Positions 35,772-45,184 of a stretch of DNA of 64,000 nucleotides are shown piece by piece. Numbering within the stretch: position 1 is the stretch's first letter; every line of letters begins with the position of its first letter. The translations under genes and the position numbers were made by a program. This DNA is from Mangrovibacterium diazotrophicum (GTDB lineage: Bacteria > Bacteroidota > Bacteroidia > Bacteroidales > Prolixibacteraceae), in assembly GCF_003610535.1 (NCBI RefSeq), contig NZ_RAPN01000001.1:1351320-1415319 (forward strand), written 5' to 3'. The notes below the pieces were generated by a model. That model had not been told where the DNA came from, searched no databases, and saw only the letters and a program-made list of their open reading frames with translations.

Positions 35772-36632
35772 ATGTTCGAGCAACCATCAATCTTCCCGTC
35801 TAATTTGAAAATCACGAACCACAAACCATTAATTATCCTGGGCATGCACCGCTCCGGCACGTCGTTACTGGCTCATTGGTTAACAAACTGTGGATTCAAC
35901 CTCGGTGAAGAAATGATTGGCCCGGGAAACGGTAACGTCAATGGTCATTTTGAGGATCTTCATTTCTATAGACTCCACGAAACAATCTTACGCAGAAACA
36001 ATAAAAACTACAAACTCAGCGAACCAGTTTCGCTCAACTACCCCCCTAAGCTGCGGAACGAAGCCGTAGCGATTTACAACAGACGAAAAAGTCAGGATTG
36101 TTGGGGCTGGAAGGAACCAAGAACATGCTTAACGATGGATTTATGGAAAGAAATTATTCCATCTTACAATTGCCTAATTGTCTACAGAGATTACCACCAG
36201 GTCGTTGATTCATTCATCCGCAGAAAGCAGAAAGCAATCCAATCTCTCCAAAACCCATTTGAGAAAGCGATCCAGAAAGCAAAATACCAGTTCTTTCAAC
36301 AAAATAGTGCCCAGTCTTTTTTGGACGTCTGGATCGAATACAACAGGAGGATCCTCGAAGAAGTCAGCCAACTGGCATCAAAGAATTTCCTGGTCATCAG
36401 CGAATCCAAATTACCTCATCTCGACTACATGGTTTTCAACTACCTTCGCCAGGAATGGAATTACAATAACATTGAATTCTCTCCGATCGCTGAAATTCAC
36501 CGCGCGAATATGCTAACGCGGCAAACTCAAGACTATTCATTCTACCCAGAGCAAATTCGCGTAGCAAACATACTAACCGAAGAACTCAAATCATTGGAAC
36601 ATCAAACGTTTCTGAAATTACACCTCAAGTAG
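35772..36632 (+). CDS. Sulfotransferase-family protein
   Basis: Predicted PAPS-dependent sulfotransferase of 286 residues. The 5'-phosphosulfate-binding loop is LGMHRSGTSLLAHWL (23-37), and the 3'-phosphate-binding segment is VYRDYHQVVDSFIRRK (137-152), with R139 and S147 as expected contacts. A WGWKEPRTCL stretch (111-120) lies between, as in bacterial sulfotransferase family 3-like proteins. No transmembrane segment or signal, so it would act in the cytoplasm. It is third in the cysQ-cysC operon and lies just before the polysaccharide export genes, suggesting sulfation of a sugar precursor or lipid; the acceptor is not shown. Codon use is more AT-rich in the second half. Confidence 0.85.
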   Translation: MFEQPSIFPSNLKITNHKPLIILGMHRSGTSLLAHWLTNCGFNLGEEMIGPGNGNVNGHFEDLHFYRLHETILRRNNKNYKLSEPVSLNYPPKLRNEAVAIYNRRKSQDCWGWKEPRTCLTMDLWKEIIPSYNCLIVYRDYHQVVDSFIRRKQKAIQSLQNPFEKAIQKAKYQFFQQNSAQSFLDVWIEYNRRILEEVSQLASKNFLVISESKLPHLDYMVFNYLRQEWNYNNIEFSPIAEIHRANMLTRQTQDYSFYPEQIRVANILTEELKSLEHQTFLKLHLK

Positions 36633-36730
36633 TTCTTTCAATCGCCGCTTTGCAAAACATCCGAAACATCCCCGTTAGCTCGGATCCCGTGAATTAGATC
36701 ATCGCTGCTAATTCAATTTACCCCCTTCAA

Positions 36731-36780
36731 TTAAAAGGACTGCACATTAATTCAGTAATCGAATTAATTATTTAAATTTG
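36731..36780 (+). promoter_or_regulatory. Candidate promoter of the polysaccharide export genes, with upstream TTAAAAGGAC element
   Basis: TAAATTTG at 36773-36780 is a full -7 match, within TTTAAATTTGC. TTAAAAGGAC at 36731-36740 lies 40 bases upstream of TTTAAATTTG. The same two elements occur before the pyruvyltransferase operon (42641-42679) 29 bases apart, about one helical turn less. The leader would be near 140 bases; the rest of the 291-base spacer shows nothing clear. Confidence 0.5.
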
Positions 36781-36923
36781 CTCTGCCTTTTGAACAAAAT
36801 AAACAGATGTTACCAATCGAACACATCGCCGCGGAAAATTCGGTAATTTCAGATAATTTTAACCGGCTCATTCCGTTTTCAAAGGTCAGGATAATTACAG
36901 CAGTAAATTGAAAAATAACAAAC

Positions 36924-39341
36924 ATGTTTAGATCCTTTGTGATGGCTTCGCTAATTGTTCTCTTAAGCGGAGCACCAATGCTACTCAAGGCGCAAACAGA
37001 CGTCTCATCAGTAAATGTGGAAAACCTCTCCGACGCACAAGTCACACAAATTGTTCAGGAAATTCAGGACCGCGGGTTGACACCCAATGAAGCAGCTGAA
37101 CTGGCACGCGCAAGAGGTGCATCACAACAACAGATAGACCAGTTGATGGCGCGGATCCAACAAGTTCAGATGGGAGGATCAAGTTCTAACGTTACCGTAT
37201 CTGCGGCAAGTAGTGAAACTCCAACCGAGGCCAATTTTTCAAGCTCCCAAACCGGAGCTGGCAAAAGAAATACACCGACCACAACAAAAAACCAACGCAT
37301 TTTCGGATATCAATTATTCAATCAAAACAAGTTGAGCTTTGAGCCATCAGTAAATATTCCCGTACCGGCCGACTACGTTGTCGGTATTGGCGACGAATTA
37401 TCAATCAATGTGTGGGGTGCCAGTCAACAAACTTATCTTTTGCAGGTTGATGGCAACGGATCGGTTAACATCCCAGATCTTGGCCCTGTAAAAGTAGCCG
37501 GCCAAAACTTCGACAAAGTAAGAGCCAGTCTATTGAAACGGCTTTCTGCTATTTACAGCGGAATGACCGGTGGAAATCCCAATACATTTGCTGAAGTCAG
37601 CATCAACAACCTGCGCTCAATCAAAGTAAATGTAGTTGGTGAAGCCATTAATCCAGGCACTTACACGCTCCCGGCTACAGCCTCGGCTTTCAATGCACTC
37701 TATCTATCCGGAGGTCCGAACGAAAACGGATCTTTCCGTTCAATCCGCATCATGCGCGACAACAAAGTGGCTGGCGAGATCGATGTTTACGACTATCTGT
37801 TGAATAACAACACCGCTAATAACATTGCCCTGCGCGATCAGGATATTATTTTCATTCCTACCTACCACAAACGAGTGGAAGCTATTGGCGCTTTTAAACG
37901 CGATGCGATCTTCGAACTAAAAGAAGGTGAAAACATTAACCAACTTCTAAAATACACGGGAGGCTTTACCGATAAAGCATCACAGGCACGCCTGCTGATT
38001 ACCCGCTTTACAGAAGACGGCTACAAATTAGAGGACGTCAAACGCGATGCTTTTGGATCGTTCACACTACAAAACGGTGACGTCATCCGCGCAGAGGAAG
38101 TCATCAATATGTTTGAAAACCGGGTTAGTATTGATGGCGCTGTGTACCGCCCCGGTACTTATGCTTTGGACGACAACATGAAACTGTCTGCGCTTTTGAC
38201 AAAAGCCGGAGGCCTTGTTCCGAATTATTTTTCTGAGCGTGGATTGATTATTCGCCTCGATAAACAACTCTATCCTACCACTATCCCATTCGATGTGAAT
38301 GAGGTATTGAGCGGAACAAATGATCCCGTTCTGCAGAAAGAAGACCAAATTATTATTCGCGATATTTTCAGTATTGGTGAACGGAAAACAATCCGCATTT
38401 TGGGTGAAGTGATGAAACCGGAAGAATACAGTTTCTATCGCAACATGACATTGAAAGATCTAATCTTTCTGGCTGGTGGTATGAAAGAAGCTGCCAGCGA
38501 ATCCTACATCGAGGTGGCCCGCCGCAACAGCTACCAGGAAGCAGCCGACATCAACAGCAAAATGGTTAGCCTTTACACGTTCGCCGTTAGCCGCGATTTA
38601 AATCTCTCTGATGAAGACGCCGCTTTTATCCTGCAACCATTTGACCAGGTCTATGTGCGTAAAGCTCCTTCATATGATCCTCAACGCACAGTTACAATTC
38701 TTGGGGAAGTGAAGTACCCCGGTCAATATAGTATTTCTTCGAAAGATGAGCGTATTTCAGACCTTGTGGAACGTGCAGGTGGATTGACCCCTTATGCGTT
38801 CACCGAAGGTGCAAGAATGAGAAGAATGGTAGATGCCGATTTGAAAGCACAGATCAAACTAGCAAATGAAATGCGCTTGAGCAACGACACAACTTTACAG
38901 GCACTTCAGGAGCAAAAATTCAAGACGCTGGAACTTCAATTAAGTGATATTTTAAATAAGCCTGGTTCTGACAACGACTATACCTTAAAAATGGGCGACG
39001 AAATCTACGTGCCTGTTCGTTCTGAAGAAGTGTGGGTAAATGGCGAGGTAATGAACCCCACCGGCTTATCCTTCAACAGTAAAAAAGCGAAATACTATAT
39101 CAATGCCAGTGGAGGTTTCACGGGCAATGCTAAGAAAGGCAAAATGTATGTCGTCTACGCAAATGGTACCTCGTCCTCAACCAAGCATTTTATTTTCCGC
39201 AAGTATCCAAAAGTTGAACAAGGAAGCCAGATCGTTGTACCGCAAAAGCCTGAAAAACAAAGAGCAGAGGTGACAACTTGGTTAGCAATCGCCAGCACTT
39301 TATCGTCGCTCGCGATCGCTATTGCTGCAGTCGTTAAGTAA
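36924..39341 (+). CDS. Polysaccharide export outer-membrane protein (Wza-like, multi-SLBB)
   Basis: Exported protein of 805 residues forming the outer-membrane or periplasmic conduit for polysaccharide. Signal peptide to about residue 24 (LLKAQ), no lipobox. A helical, Q-rich segment follows (30-85). The Poly_export domain is at about 146-225 (VPADYVVGIGDELSINVWGA, VNIPDLGPVKVAG). Then at least six SLBB-type repeats are visible, each with a (V)xGEVxxPGxY core and a GG: VVGEAINPGTYTL, AIGAFKRDAIFEL, IDGAVYRPGTYAL, ILGEVMKPEEYSF, ILGEVKYPGQYSI, VNGEVMNPTGLSF. E. coli Wza is 379 residues with two or three SLBB domains, so this is the long form common in Bacteroidota. A C-terminal hydrophobic segment (ASTLSSLAIAIAAVV) ends it. 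Confidence 0.92.
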   Translation: MFRSFVMASLIVLLSGAPMLLKAQTDVSSVNVENLSDAQVTQIVQEIQDRGLTPNEAAELARARGASQQQIDQLMARIQQVQMGGSSSNVTVSAASSETPTEANFSSSQTGAGKRNTPTTTKNQRIFGYQLFNQNKLSFEPSVNIPVPADYVVGIGDELSINVWGASQQTYLLQVDGNGSVNIPDLGPVKVAGQNFDKVRASLLKRLSAIYSGMTGGNPNTFAEVSINNLRSIKVNVVGEAINPGTYTLPATASAFNALYLSGGPNENGSFRSIRIMRDNKVAGEIDVYDYLLNNNTANNIALRDQDIIFIPTYHKRVEAIGAFKRDAIFELKEGENINQLLKYTGGFTDKASQARLLITRFTEDGYKLEDVKRDAFGSFTLQNGDVIRAEEVINMFENRVSIDGAVYRPGTYALDDNMKLSALLTKAGGLVPNYFSERGLIIRLDKQLYPTTIPFDVNEVLSGTNDPVLQKEDQIIIRDIFSIGERKTIRILGEVMKPEEYSFYRNMTLKDLIFLAGGMKEAASESYIEVARRNSYQEAADINSKMVSLYTFAVSRDLNLSDEDAAFILQPFDQVYVRKAPSYDPQRTVTILGEVKYPGQYSISSKDERISDLVERAGGLTPYAFTEGARMRRMVDADLKAQIKLANEMRLSNDTTLQALQEQKFKTLELQLSDILNKPGSDNDYTLKMGDEIYVPVRSEEVWVNGEVMNPTGLSFNSKKAKYYINASGGFTGNAKKGKMYVVYANGTSSSTKHFIFRKYPKVEQGSQIVVPQKPEKQRAEVTTWLAIASTLSSLAIAIAAVVK

Positions 39342-39378
39342 TTTAATACGTATAATTCGTATCCATAGAATTTAAAAA

Positions 39379-40503
39379 ATGAATACTCCAGATACAAAGC
39401 CGGCACAAACGGAAAACAAAACCAGCGATGATGAGATTGATTTGATCGCCTTAGCAAAAACGCTGTGGAATGGCCGGCGAACGGTAATCAAATTCATTCT
39501 CATAGGCATGGTCTTAGGCTTGGTTTTTGCTCTAATTACCCCAAAAGAGTTTATCGCTAGTACCGTTATGGTTCCACAAACAAGTAGTAGCACCAATAAA
39601 TTAGGTGGACTCTCCTCTCTTGCCGCAATGGCAGGAGTAAATTTGGGTAGTGGAAGTACAGCTGAGTCTCTGTCTCCGATGATTTACCCGCAAATTATGC
39701 AGTCCATTCCATTCCAGCTCGAGCTAATGGACAGCCAATTCAAATGCCCGGATGTGGATCAACCTGTCAGCTTGTTCGACTATTACACCGAATACGAAAA
39801 ACCGGGTTTACTGGGAACAGTTAAGAAATACACCTTTGGACTTCCCGGCTTAATTCTCAAAGCAGTTAAAGGGAAACCCGACCAGCAACCAGCCTTGGGT
39901 GATTCTTCGCGCCTATTGAGTTTAACGGAAGATCAGGATCAAGTTCGCAAAAAAATTTCGGAACAAATTAGTTTAGATATTAACGATAAGGATGGCTATA
40001 TCACCCTAAGCTCTAGGTTCAATGATCCTTTGCTTGCTGCACAGGTAGCTCAAAAAGCGCAGAGCATGTTGCAGGAATACATCACGAAATACAAATTGGA
40101 AAAAGCAGCCGACCAGTTGCGTTTTGTTGAAGCGCGCTTTCAGGAGAAAAAAGCAGAATTTGAGGAAGCCCAAAAGGACCTGGCTCTCTTCCGTGATCGC
40201 AACAAAAATGTAAGCTCTGCCATCGCCATGACCGAGCAGGAACAACTCCAGAGTCAATACAACCTCGCCTATTCGGTCTATTCTGAACTGGCCAAGCAAG
40301 TCGAACAAGCACAGATACAAGTAAAAGAAGACACACCTATTTTGACTGTTATTGAGCCGGTTCGTGTGCCCTTGGAAAAATCGAAACCAAACCGACCACT
40401 CATCCTGATTATTTGGATTTTTCTGGGTGGTATTATCGGCGTCGGGACGGTTTTTGGGCGGGAGTTCTACAGCGCGGTTAAAGAACGCTGGAGTGCAGAG
40501 TAA
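39379..40503 (+). CDS. Wzz-type polysaccharide chain-length/co-polymerase protein
   Basis: Inner-membrane protein of 374 residues. Membrane segments at about 36-54 (TVIKFILIGMVLGLVFALI) and near 345-362 (LILIIWIFLGGIIGVGTVF) flank a periplasmic region with a long coiled-coil part (EKAADQLRFVEARFQEKKAE). PxxP-type PVRVPLEKSKPNRP precedes the second segment, as in Wzz/Wzc proteins. It lacks a C-terminal tyrosine-kinase domain, and no separate kinase gene is near. It starts 37 bases after the export gene, so the two form an operon. It would set chain length in a Wzx/Wzy-type system. Confidence 0.9.
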   Translation: MNTPDTKPAQTENKTSDDEIDLIALAKTLWNGRRTVIKFILIGMVLGLVFALITPKEFIASTVMVPQTSSSTNKLGGLSSLAAMAGVNLGSGSTAESLSPMIYPQIMQSIPFQLELMDSQFKCPDVDQPVSLFDYYTEYEKPGLLGTVKKYTFGLPGLILKAVKGKPDQQPALGDSSRLLSLTEDQDQVRKKISEQISLDINDKDGYITLSSRFNDPLLAAQVAQKAQSMLQEYITKYKLEKAADQLRFVEARFQEKKAEFEEAQKDLALFRDRNKNVSSAIAMTEQEQLQSQYNLAYSVYSELAKQVEQAQIQVKEDTPILTVIEPVRVPLEKSKPNRPLILIIWIFLGGIIGVGTVFGREFYSAVKERWSAE

Positions 40504-40844
40504 ATTACAGATTTCCGGAAATTAGACACCAGATACTAGACGAAAGACTAGATAAGGGATCTACGCTATTGAGGAACCAGCTGAGCCTTCGCCTACAAAC
40601 AGGCTTAATGCTCCAGCGACGTTTCAAAAAACGAATGACAGTTAAACGATCGAACTCCCGATACTTCGGGATCAACAAATCGACTCCTCAATAAAAGACC
40701 AATTGATCCATTGTTAAATAATTAAAAACACACGAGAGATATCAGATCAAAGCGAGTTCCCGATTCAGAACACAGCCTTAACTTACAGAAAAAATAAACA
40801 GGACTGTTCGTGAAATTCACACTTTTTGTATAATTCCATTCAAT
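40504..40844. other. Spacer between wzz and ugd with short inverted repeat
   Basis: 341 bases, no gene. Contains text such as GACACCAGATACTAGACGAA resembling other spacers, and a small perfect hairpin TCCCGA-TACT-TCGGGA at 40656-40671 without T tract. TTTTTGTATAATTCC lies just before the ugd start; I do not see a full TAnnTTTG promoter. Confidence 0.45.
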
Positions 40845-42287
40845 ATGATACCATCTAAAATTACCAAAATAGCCTGTATCGGAGCAGGTTATGTCGGAGG
40901 CCCGACCATGTCAGTAATCGCACAACAGTGTCCTCATATCCAGGTCACTGTCGTTGATTTAAATGTACAGCGAATTGCAGCCTGGAATGATCCGGACTTA
41001 TCTAAACTACCGGTATATGAACCGGGACTCGATGAAGTCGTAGGCGAAGCACGTGGCCGAAACCTTTTCTTCTCAACCGATGTGGATAAAGCCATTCATG
41101 AGGCACAAATGATCTTTATGGCTGTCAATACCCCCACCAAAACATTTGGAGTGGGACGAGGTATGGCTGCCGACCTGAAATATGTGGAGCTCTGCGCCCG
41201 TCAAATTGCCCGGGTAGCCGATGAGGATAAAATCATTGTGGAAAAGTCAACCCTACCTGTACGCACCGCCGAATCCATCAAAACAATTTTAGAGTCAGAA
41301 ACTAAAGGTATTAAATTCAAAGTACTGTCCAACCCGGAATTCCTGGCGGAAGGAACGGCCATCGAAGACTTATATAAATCGGATCGTGTGCTGATTGGTG
41401 GCGATGAAGACGAAGATGGTCAAATCGCGATCCAAGCCTTGGTTGATGTTTATGCTAATTGGATTCCTCGGGAAAAGATTATCACCACTCGCTTGTGGTC
41501 TTCTGAGCTATCCAAATTAACGGCCAACGCGTTCCTGGCACAGCGAATTTCAAGTATCAACTCGATTTCTGCTCTGTGTGAACAAACCGGAGCCGACGTA
41601 GACGAGGTAGCCCGCGCCATTGGAATGGATACCCGCATTGGTTCGAAGTTCCTAAAATCATCGGTTGGTTTTGGTGGATCTTGTTTTCAAAAGGATATCC
41701 TGAACCTCGTGTACCTATGTCACCACTTTAACTTGCCGGAAGTAGCCAACTATTGGGAACAGGTCGTAATCCTAAACGATTACCAGAAACACCGTTTTGC
41801 CAAACGGATAATCGACAAACTATTCAATACGGTGTCTGGCAAAAAAATTACTTTCCTCGGCTGGGCATTTAAAAAGGATACCAACGATACACGTGAGTCT
41901 GCTGCCATTTATGTAGCTGACGAATTGTTACAGGATCGCGCGGAAATTCATATTTTCGACCCCAAGGTATCCGAAGAACAGGTCCACAGCGACTTGGTTT
42001 ATCTGCAAAAACATCGCCGCTCACAAGCAACAGCCTACGAATACGAAGAAATTACGTCGGAAGAGATTAAAAAGCTGGTAGTCGTCCATACCGATCCCTA
42101 CAGCGCCATGGAAAAAGCACATGCCATTGCCGTACTGACGGAATGGGATGAGTTTAAAACCTACGACTGGCAAAAAGTGTATGATACCATGTTGAAACCC
42201 GCCTTCGTTTTTGACGGTAGAAATATCCTGGATCGGACTAAATTGACCGAGATCGGATTTAATCTGCATTCTATCGGAAAAGGATAA
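40845..42287 (+). CDS. ugd: UDP-glucose 6-dehydrogenase
   Basis: Cytoplasmic enzyme of 480 residues that oxidises UDP-glucose twice to UDP-glucuronate. NAD-binding motif [10 protein letters not shown] at 11-20; [14 protein letters not shown] (132-145); catalytic C280 in [12 protein letters not shown] (276-287); C-terminal substrate domain with [15 protein letters not shown]. The length and the [12 protein letters not shown] pattern are closer to the long eukaryote-like branch of the family than to the 390-residue E. coli type. It supplies uronic acid for the polymer made by the genes around it. Spaced 341 bases from wzz and 481 bases from the next gene, so it is probably transcribed on its own. 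Confidence 0.95.
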   Translation: MIPSKITKIACIGAGYVGGPTMSVIAQQCPHIQVTVVDLNVQRIAAWNDPDLSKLPVYEPGLDEVVGEARGRNLFFSTDVDKAIHEAQMIFMAVNTPTKTFGVGRGMAADLKYVELCARQIARVADEDKIIVEKSTLPVRTAESIKTILESETKGIKFKVLSNPEFLAEGTAIEDLYKSDRVLIGGDEDEDGQIAIQALVDVYANWIPREKIITTRLWSSELSKLTANAFLAQRISSINSISALCEQTGADVDEVARAIGMDTRIGSKFLKSSVGFGGSCFQKDILNLVYLCHHFNLPEVANYWEQVVILNDYQKHRFAKRIIDKLFNTVSGKKITFLGWAFKKDTNDTRESAAIYVADELLQDRAEIHIFDPKVSEEQVHSDLVYLQKHRRSQATAYEYEEITSEEIKKLVVVHTDPYSAMEKAHAIAVLTEWDEFKTYDWQKVYDTMLKPAFVFDGRNILDRTKLTEIGFNLHSIGKG

Positions 42288-42322
42288 GAACAGAAGAACA
42301 AGATTTTAGATACCATACATTC

Positions 42323-42360
42323 GATAAGAGCTTGCTTCCGAGGGAAAGCAGGCTCTTATC
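42323..42360 (+). terminator. Strong stem-loop after ugd
   Basis: GATAAGAGC (42323-42331) pairs with GCTCTTATC (42352-42360), continuing after one GU pair with TGCTT (42333-42337) and AAGCA (42346-42350): a 15-bp stem with an 8-base loop, 36 bases past the ugd stop. No long T tract follows, so termination is likely but not certain. Confidence 0.55.
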
Positions 42361-42432
42361 AATTTCAGCACCCGCATGATTTTAGAAGATTCCCATCATC
42401 AATTCCCCAGAACTTCATTCTCTCTTCGAGCA

Positions 42433-42535
42433 ACCGCAGAGAACGCCAGAAAGATACAACGCAAATTTACGCTCAACAAATCAACAGTTCAAATCTCTTC
42501 CAACAATTAACCACTTCAACACCTCAACCACTGAA
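42433..42535. repeat. Word-like degenerate repeats
   Basis: CCGCAGAGAACGCCAGAAAG (reverse of a CTTTCTGGCGTTCTCTGCGG-type word) followed by TCAACAAATCAACAGTTCAA and CACTTCAACACCTCAACCAC, the inverse of the TTGTTGAA words at 14107-14160. Confidence 0.5.
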
Positions 42536-42640
42536 CGTTCACCTACAAATGACGACTTAATGACTGTCAATGACCATTATTGATACTCCATGCCCTCTAG
42601 CCTCCCCTCTCCTTTGTTTAAAACTTTCCTTAAACTCTAG

Positions 42641-42679
42641 TTAAAAGGACGCCCTACTAAACTTAAAAGTTTAAATTTG
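42641..42679 (+). promoter_or_regulatory. Candidate promoter of the polysaccharide cassette
   Basis: TAAATTTG at 42672-42679 matches the -7 consensus; TTAAAAGGAC at 42641-42650 repeats the element found before the export operon (36731-36740). Leader of about 85 bases to the pyruvyltransferase start. Confidence 0.5.
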
Positions 42680-42768
42680 CGAAGCAAAAATTTTCCATGT
42701 GTCAATTGCCTCAAATACGGCTTTCTTAAAACAACAGTAGTAAAATTCTGCTGGAAAATAGAACAACG

Positions 42769-43983
42769 ATGAAGAAAACTAAAGTAAAAATCGGAATTAC
42801 ATGGGCGGATCCCTACAATCGTAATCTCGGAGTTGCAGCATTATCTTATTCAACTACTGCAATAATAGTTGATATTTTATCAGAAATGGAACTTCAATAT
42901 GAATTGGTATTTGTTGGTAGTTCCAAATCGATAGAAGACAAAATCCTAATAAATGATTCTCAGATAAATATTACAAATTCCTTTAGAATCAATTTTCTCG
43001 ATTGGAAAGCACCAATAAAGTTTTTACTATATCCGTCAAAATTCAAACTTAGAAAACTAGTTGGTTTGGATTTCATAATAGATATTGGCGAAGGTGACAG
43101 TTTTTCAGACATATACGGAAACGAAAGATTCAACCGAATTTTAAATTCAAAAAGCTTCTTTACTCTTCTGGGGAAAAAACAATTGTTACTGCCGCAAACC
43201 ATAGGCCCTTTCAATGACAGTGGCCATGAGAAAAAGGCTTTTAAGGTAATGAAAAAACTCGACTACATCTTTTGTCGAGATAAAACAAGTTTTGATTACA
43301 CATTTGCGCATCTCCCACAACAGAATATATTCGAGATGGTTGATGTTGCCTTTTTTCTTCCCTATACAAAAAAGAAATTATCACATGAAAAAATAAACGT
43401 TGGAATCAACATATCTGGGTTACTCTGGAATGGAGGATATACTCAATCCAATCAATTCAATCTGAAGGTAGACTATCAACAATTGATAAAAGCTGTCTTA
43501 TCTTATTTTGAATCGATTGAAAATGTGCAGATTCACCTGATACCGCATGTTGTGCCAGATGATTTCCCATTGGAAGATGACCATAAAGTAGCTATGGAAA
43601 TAAAAAATACGATTTCGCCAAACGCTATTGTTGCTCCTCGTTTTGCGACTCCAATTGAAGCCAAAAGCTATATCAGTGGATTAGACTTTTTCACCGGTGC
43701 AAGAATGCACGCCTGTATCGCAGCTTTCTCGGCAACCGTTCCTGTCTTCCCGATGGCATACAGCCGGAAGTTTAACGGCCTTTTTTCTGAGACATTAGAC
43801 TATTCAACAGGAGGAGATATGCTTAATCAAACTGACGCGATCATATTAGCAGACCTCAAATCGGCCTTTGAAAATAGAAATCAATTAGTGGATATCATTA
43901 CTAAACGCATGAATACAATTGTGAAAGAACGAGGACAGCTATTAAGACAGAAACTTTCTGATTTTTTCCTCCCAAACAAGTAA
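42769..43983 (+). CDS. Polysaccharide pyruvyl transferase family protein
   Basis: Predicted 404-residue GT-B-like enzyme that transfers pyruvate from phosphoenolpyruvate to a sugar of the polymer, adding a negative ketal group. Family features: GITWADPYNRNLGVAALSYS at the start (first nucleotide-like fold), DFIIDIGEGDSFSDIYG, LLLPQTIGPFNDSGH, IFCRDKTSFDY and, near the end, FFTGARMHACIAAFSATVPV. No membrane segments. First gene of the AT-rich cassette, followed after 7 bases by an FrhB-like gene, a pairing seen in other Bacteroidota polysaccharide loci. The sugar acceptor is unknown. Confidence 0.88.
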   Translation: MKKTKVKIGITWADPYNRNLGVAALSYSTTAIIVDILSEMELQYELVFVGSSKSIEDKILINDSQINITNSFRINFLDWKAPIKFLLYPSKFKLRKLVGLDFIIDIGEGDSFSDIYGNERFNRILNSKSFFTLLGKKQLLLPQTIGPFNDSGHEKKAFKVMKKLDYIFCRDKTSFDYTFAHLPQQNIFEMVDVAFFLPYTKKKLSHEKINVGINISGLLWNGGYTQSNQFNLKVDYQQLIKAVLSYFESIENVQIHLIPHVVPDDFPLEDDHKVAMEIKNTISPNAIVAPRFATPIEAKSYISGLDFFTGARMHACIAAFSATVPVFPMAYSRKFNGLFSETLDYSTGGDMLNQTDAIILADLKSAFENRNQLVDIITKRMNTIVKERGQLLRQKLSDFFLPNK

Positions 43984-43990
43984 ATATCTG

Positions 43991-45184
43991 ATGAATAAAA
44001 TAGAAAAAGTTGTAAAAACAGATTTATGTTTGGGGTGTGGACTATGTGAAGCGATTGCCACTAAAGAGAAATGTTCGATGATTTTGGAAGAAAATGGGTT
44101 TTATCGTCCAAGATTCACGCAACCGGTATCTCAAAAAACAATCAAATCTATTGCCAAATGTTGCCCCGGCATATCTGTCCGGAACCATCGGGAGAATAAC
44201 GATATTTGGGGTAAAGTCGCAGAAATCAAAGATGCTTGGTCTTCAGACCCGACAATAAGAAAAAAGGGATCTTCTGGAGGCATACTCACTGCTTTAGCTG
44301 TATTTCTACTTGAAAATAAATTAGTTGATGGCATTTTACAAGTAGGGAAAAGTGCAACTCACTACTTACACAATGAATTAAAAATTTCAAGAACACGGGA
44401 AGAGGTAATCGAAAATGCATCTTCCAGATATGCTCCAGCTTTAGTTTTTGATCAGATAAAATTGATACTCGATCAAAATAATGAAAAGTACGCTTTTATA
44501 GGTAAGCCATGTGATATTGCTGGAATAAAAAACTTTGTTCGGGAATTTTCGCAATATGAAAATCGAATAATCTACCATTTAGCTATCTTCTGCGCAGGGA
44601 TGCCAAGTTACAACGGAACGAAAAAGATCATTGAGAACTCCGGAATACAAGATAAGCCAATTAATTTGAAATACAGAGGCGATGGATGGCCGGGATTCTT
44701 TGAAGTGAAATTTGAAAAAAGTCCGTCATTTAAGGTATCCTATAACGATAGCTGGGGAAACGTGCTAGGAAAACACCTTGGTATGCGATGTAAAATATGC
44801 CCGGATGGAATTGGCCTTTTAGCCGATATTGTAGCAGGAGACTCATGGAATACCAAAGACGGGTATCCTGATTTTACAGAAAGTGACGGTCGAAGCTTTG
44901 TATTGATTCGCAATACAAAAGGAACAGAATTGTTTCAAAAAGCTTTAGCAGAAAAAGCAATTATCTCAGAAAGCCTGGAAGAAAGCAAAATCAAAGAGAT
45001 TCAAAACTATCAATATCTAAGGAGACTATTGGCGGGCTATCGAATTCTCCCCGTCCAAATTTTCACGGGAGGATTACTATCTTTCAAACAACTATCTCTA
45101 TTTAAGTTGGCTCTAAAAGCCAATTATATCACAGGGCTAAATAATTTGCTGGGAACCATGAAAAGACTGATAAAAGATTTGTAA
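43991..45184 (+). CDS. FrhB-like coenzyme F420 hydrogenase/dehydrogenase beta-subunit family protein
   Basis: Protein of 397 residues. The N-terminus has a ferredoxin-like cysteine set, LCLGCGLCEAIATKEKC (C13, C16, C19, C28), then KCCPG, and the FrhB N- and C-domains with KKGSSGGILTALAVFLLE, YAFIGKPCDIAGIKNF, and CKICPDGIGLLADIVAGDSW, which adds more cysteines for a second cluster. F420 is not expected in this phylum, and FrhB-like proteins in polysaccharide loci have no settled function; a flavin/iron-sulfur reductase acting on a nucleotide sugar or on pyruvylated product is possible. Sits between the pyruvyltransferase and an acyltransferase gene; its stop codon overlaps the next start (TAATG). 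Confidence 0.85.
   Translation: MNKIEKVVKTDLCLGCGLCEAIATKEKCSMILEENGFYRPRFTQPVSQKTIKSIAKCCPGISVRNHRENNDIWGKVAEIKDAWSSDPTIRKKGSSGGILTALAVFLLENKLVDGILQVGKSATHYLHNELKISRTREEVIENASSRYAPALVFDQIKLILDQNNEKYAFIGKPCDIAGIKNFVREFSQYENRIIYHLAIFCAGMPSYNGTKKIIENSGIQDKPINLKYRGDGWPGFFEVKFEKSPSFKVSYNDSWGNVLGKHLGMRCKICPDGIGLLADIVAGDSWNTKDGYPDFTESDGRSFVLIRNTKGTELFQKALAEKAIISESLEESKIKEIQNYQYLRRLLAGYRILPVQIFTGGLLSFKQLSLFKLALKANYITGLNNLLGTMKRLIKDL

Larger units (their letters stand above)
42288..42768. other. Long spacer between ugd and the AT-rich polysaccharide cassette
   Basis: 481 bases with no gene. It contains a 15-bp hairpin (42323-42360), word-like repeats (42433-42535), TGACGACTTAATGACTGTCA-type text (42550-42570), and a promoter (42641-42679) for the next operon. 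Base composition turns AT-rich from about 42.65 kb. Confidence 0.5.

Noticed and set aside
40656-40671. Terminator after the wzz gene
   Set aside because: Only a 6-bp stem, no T tract, and 150 bases from the stop codon.
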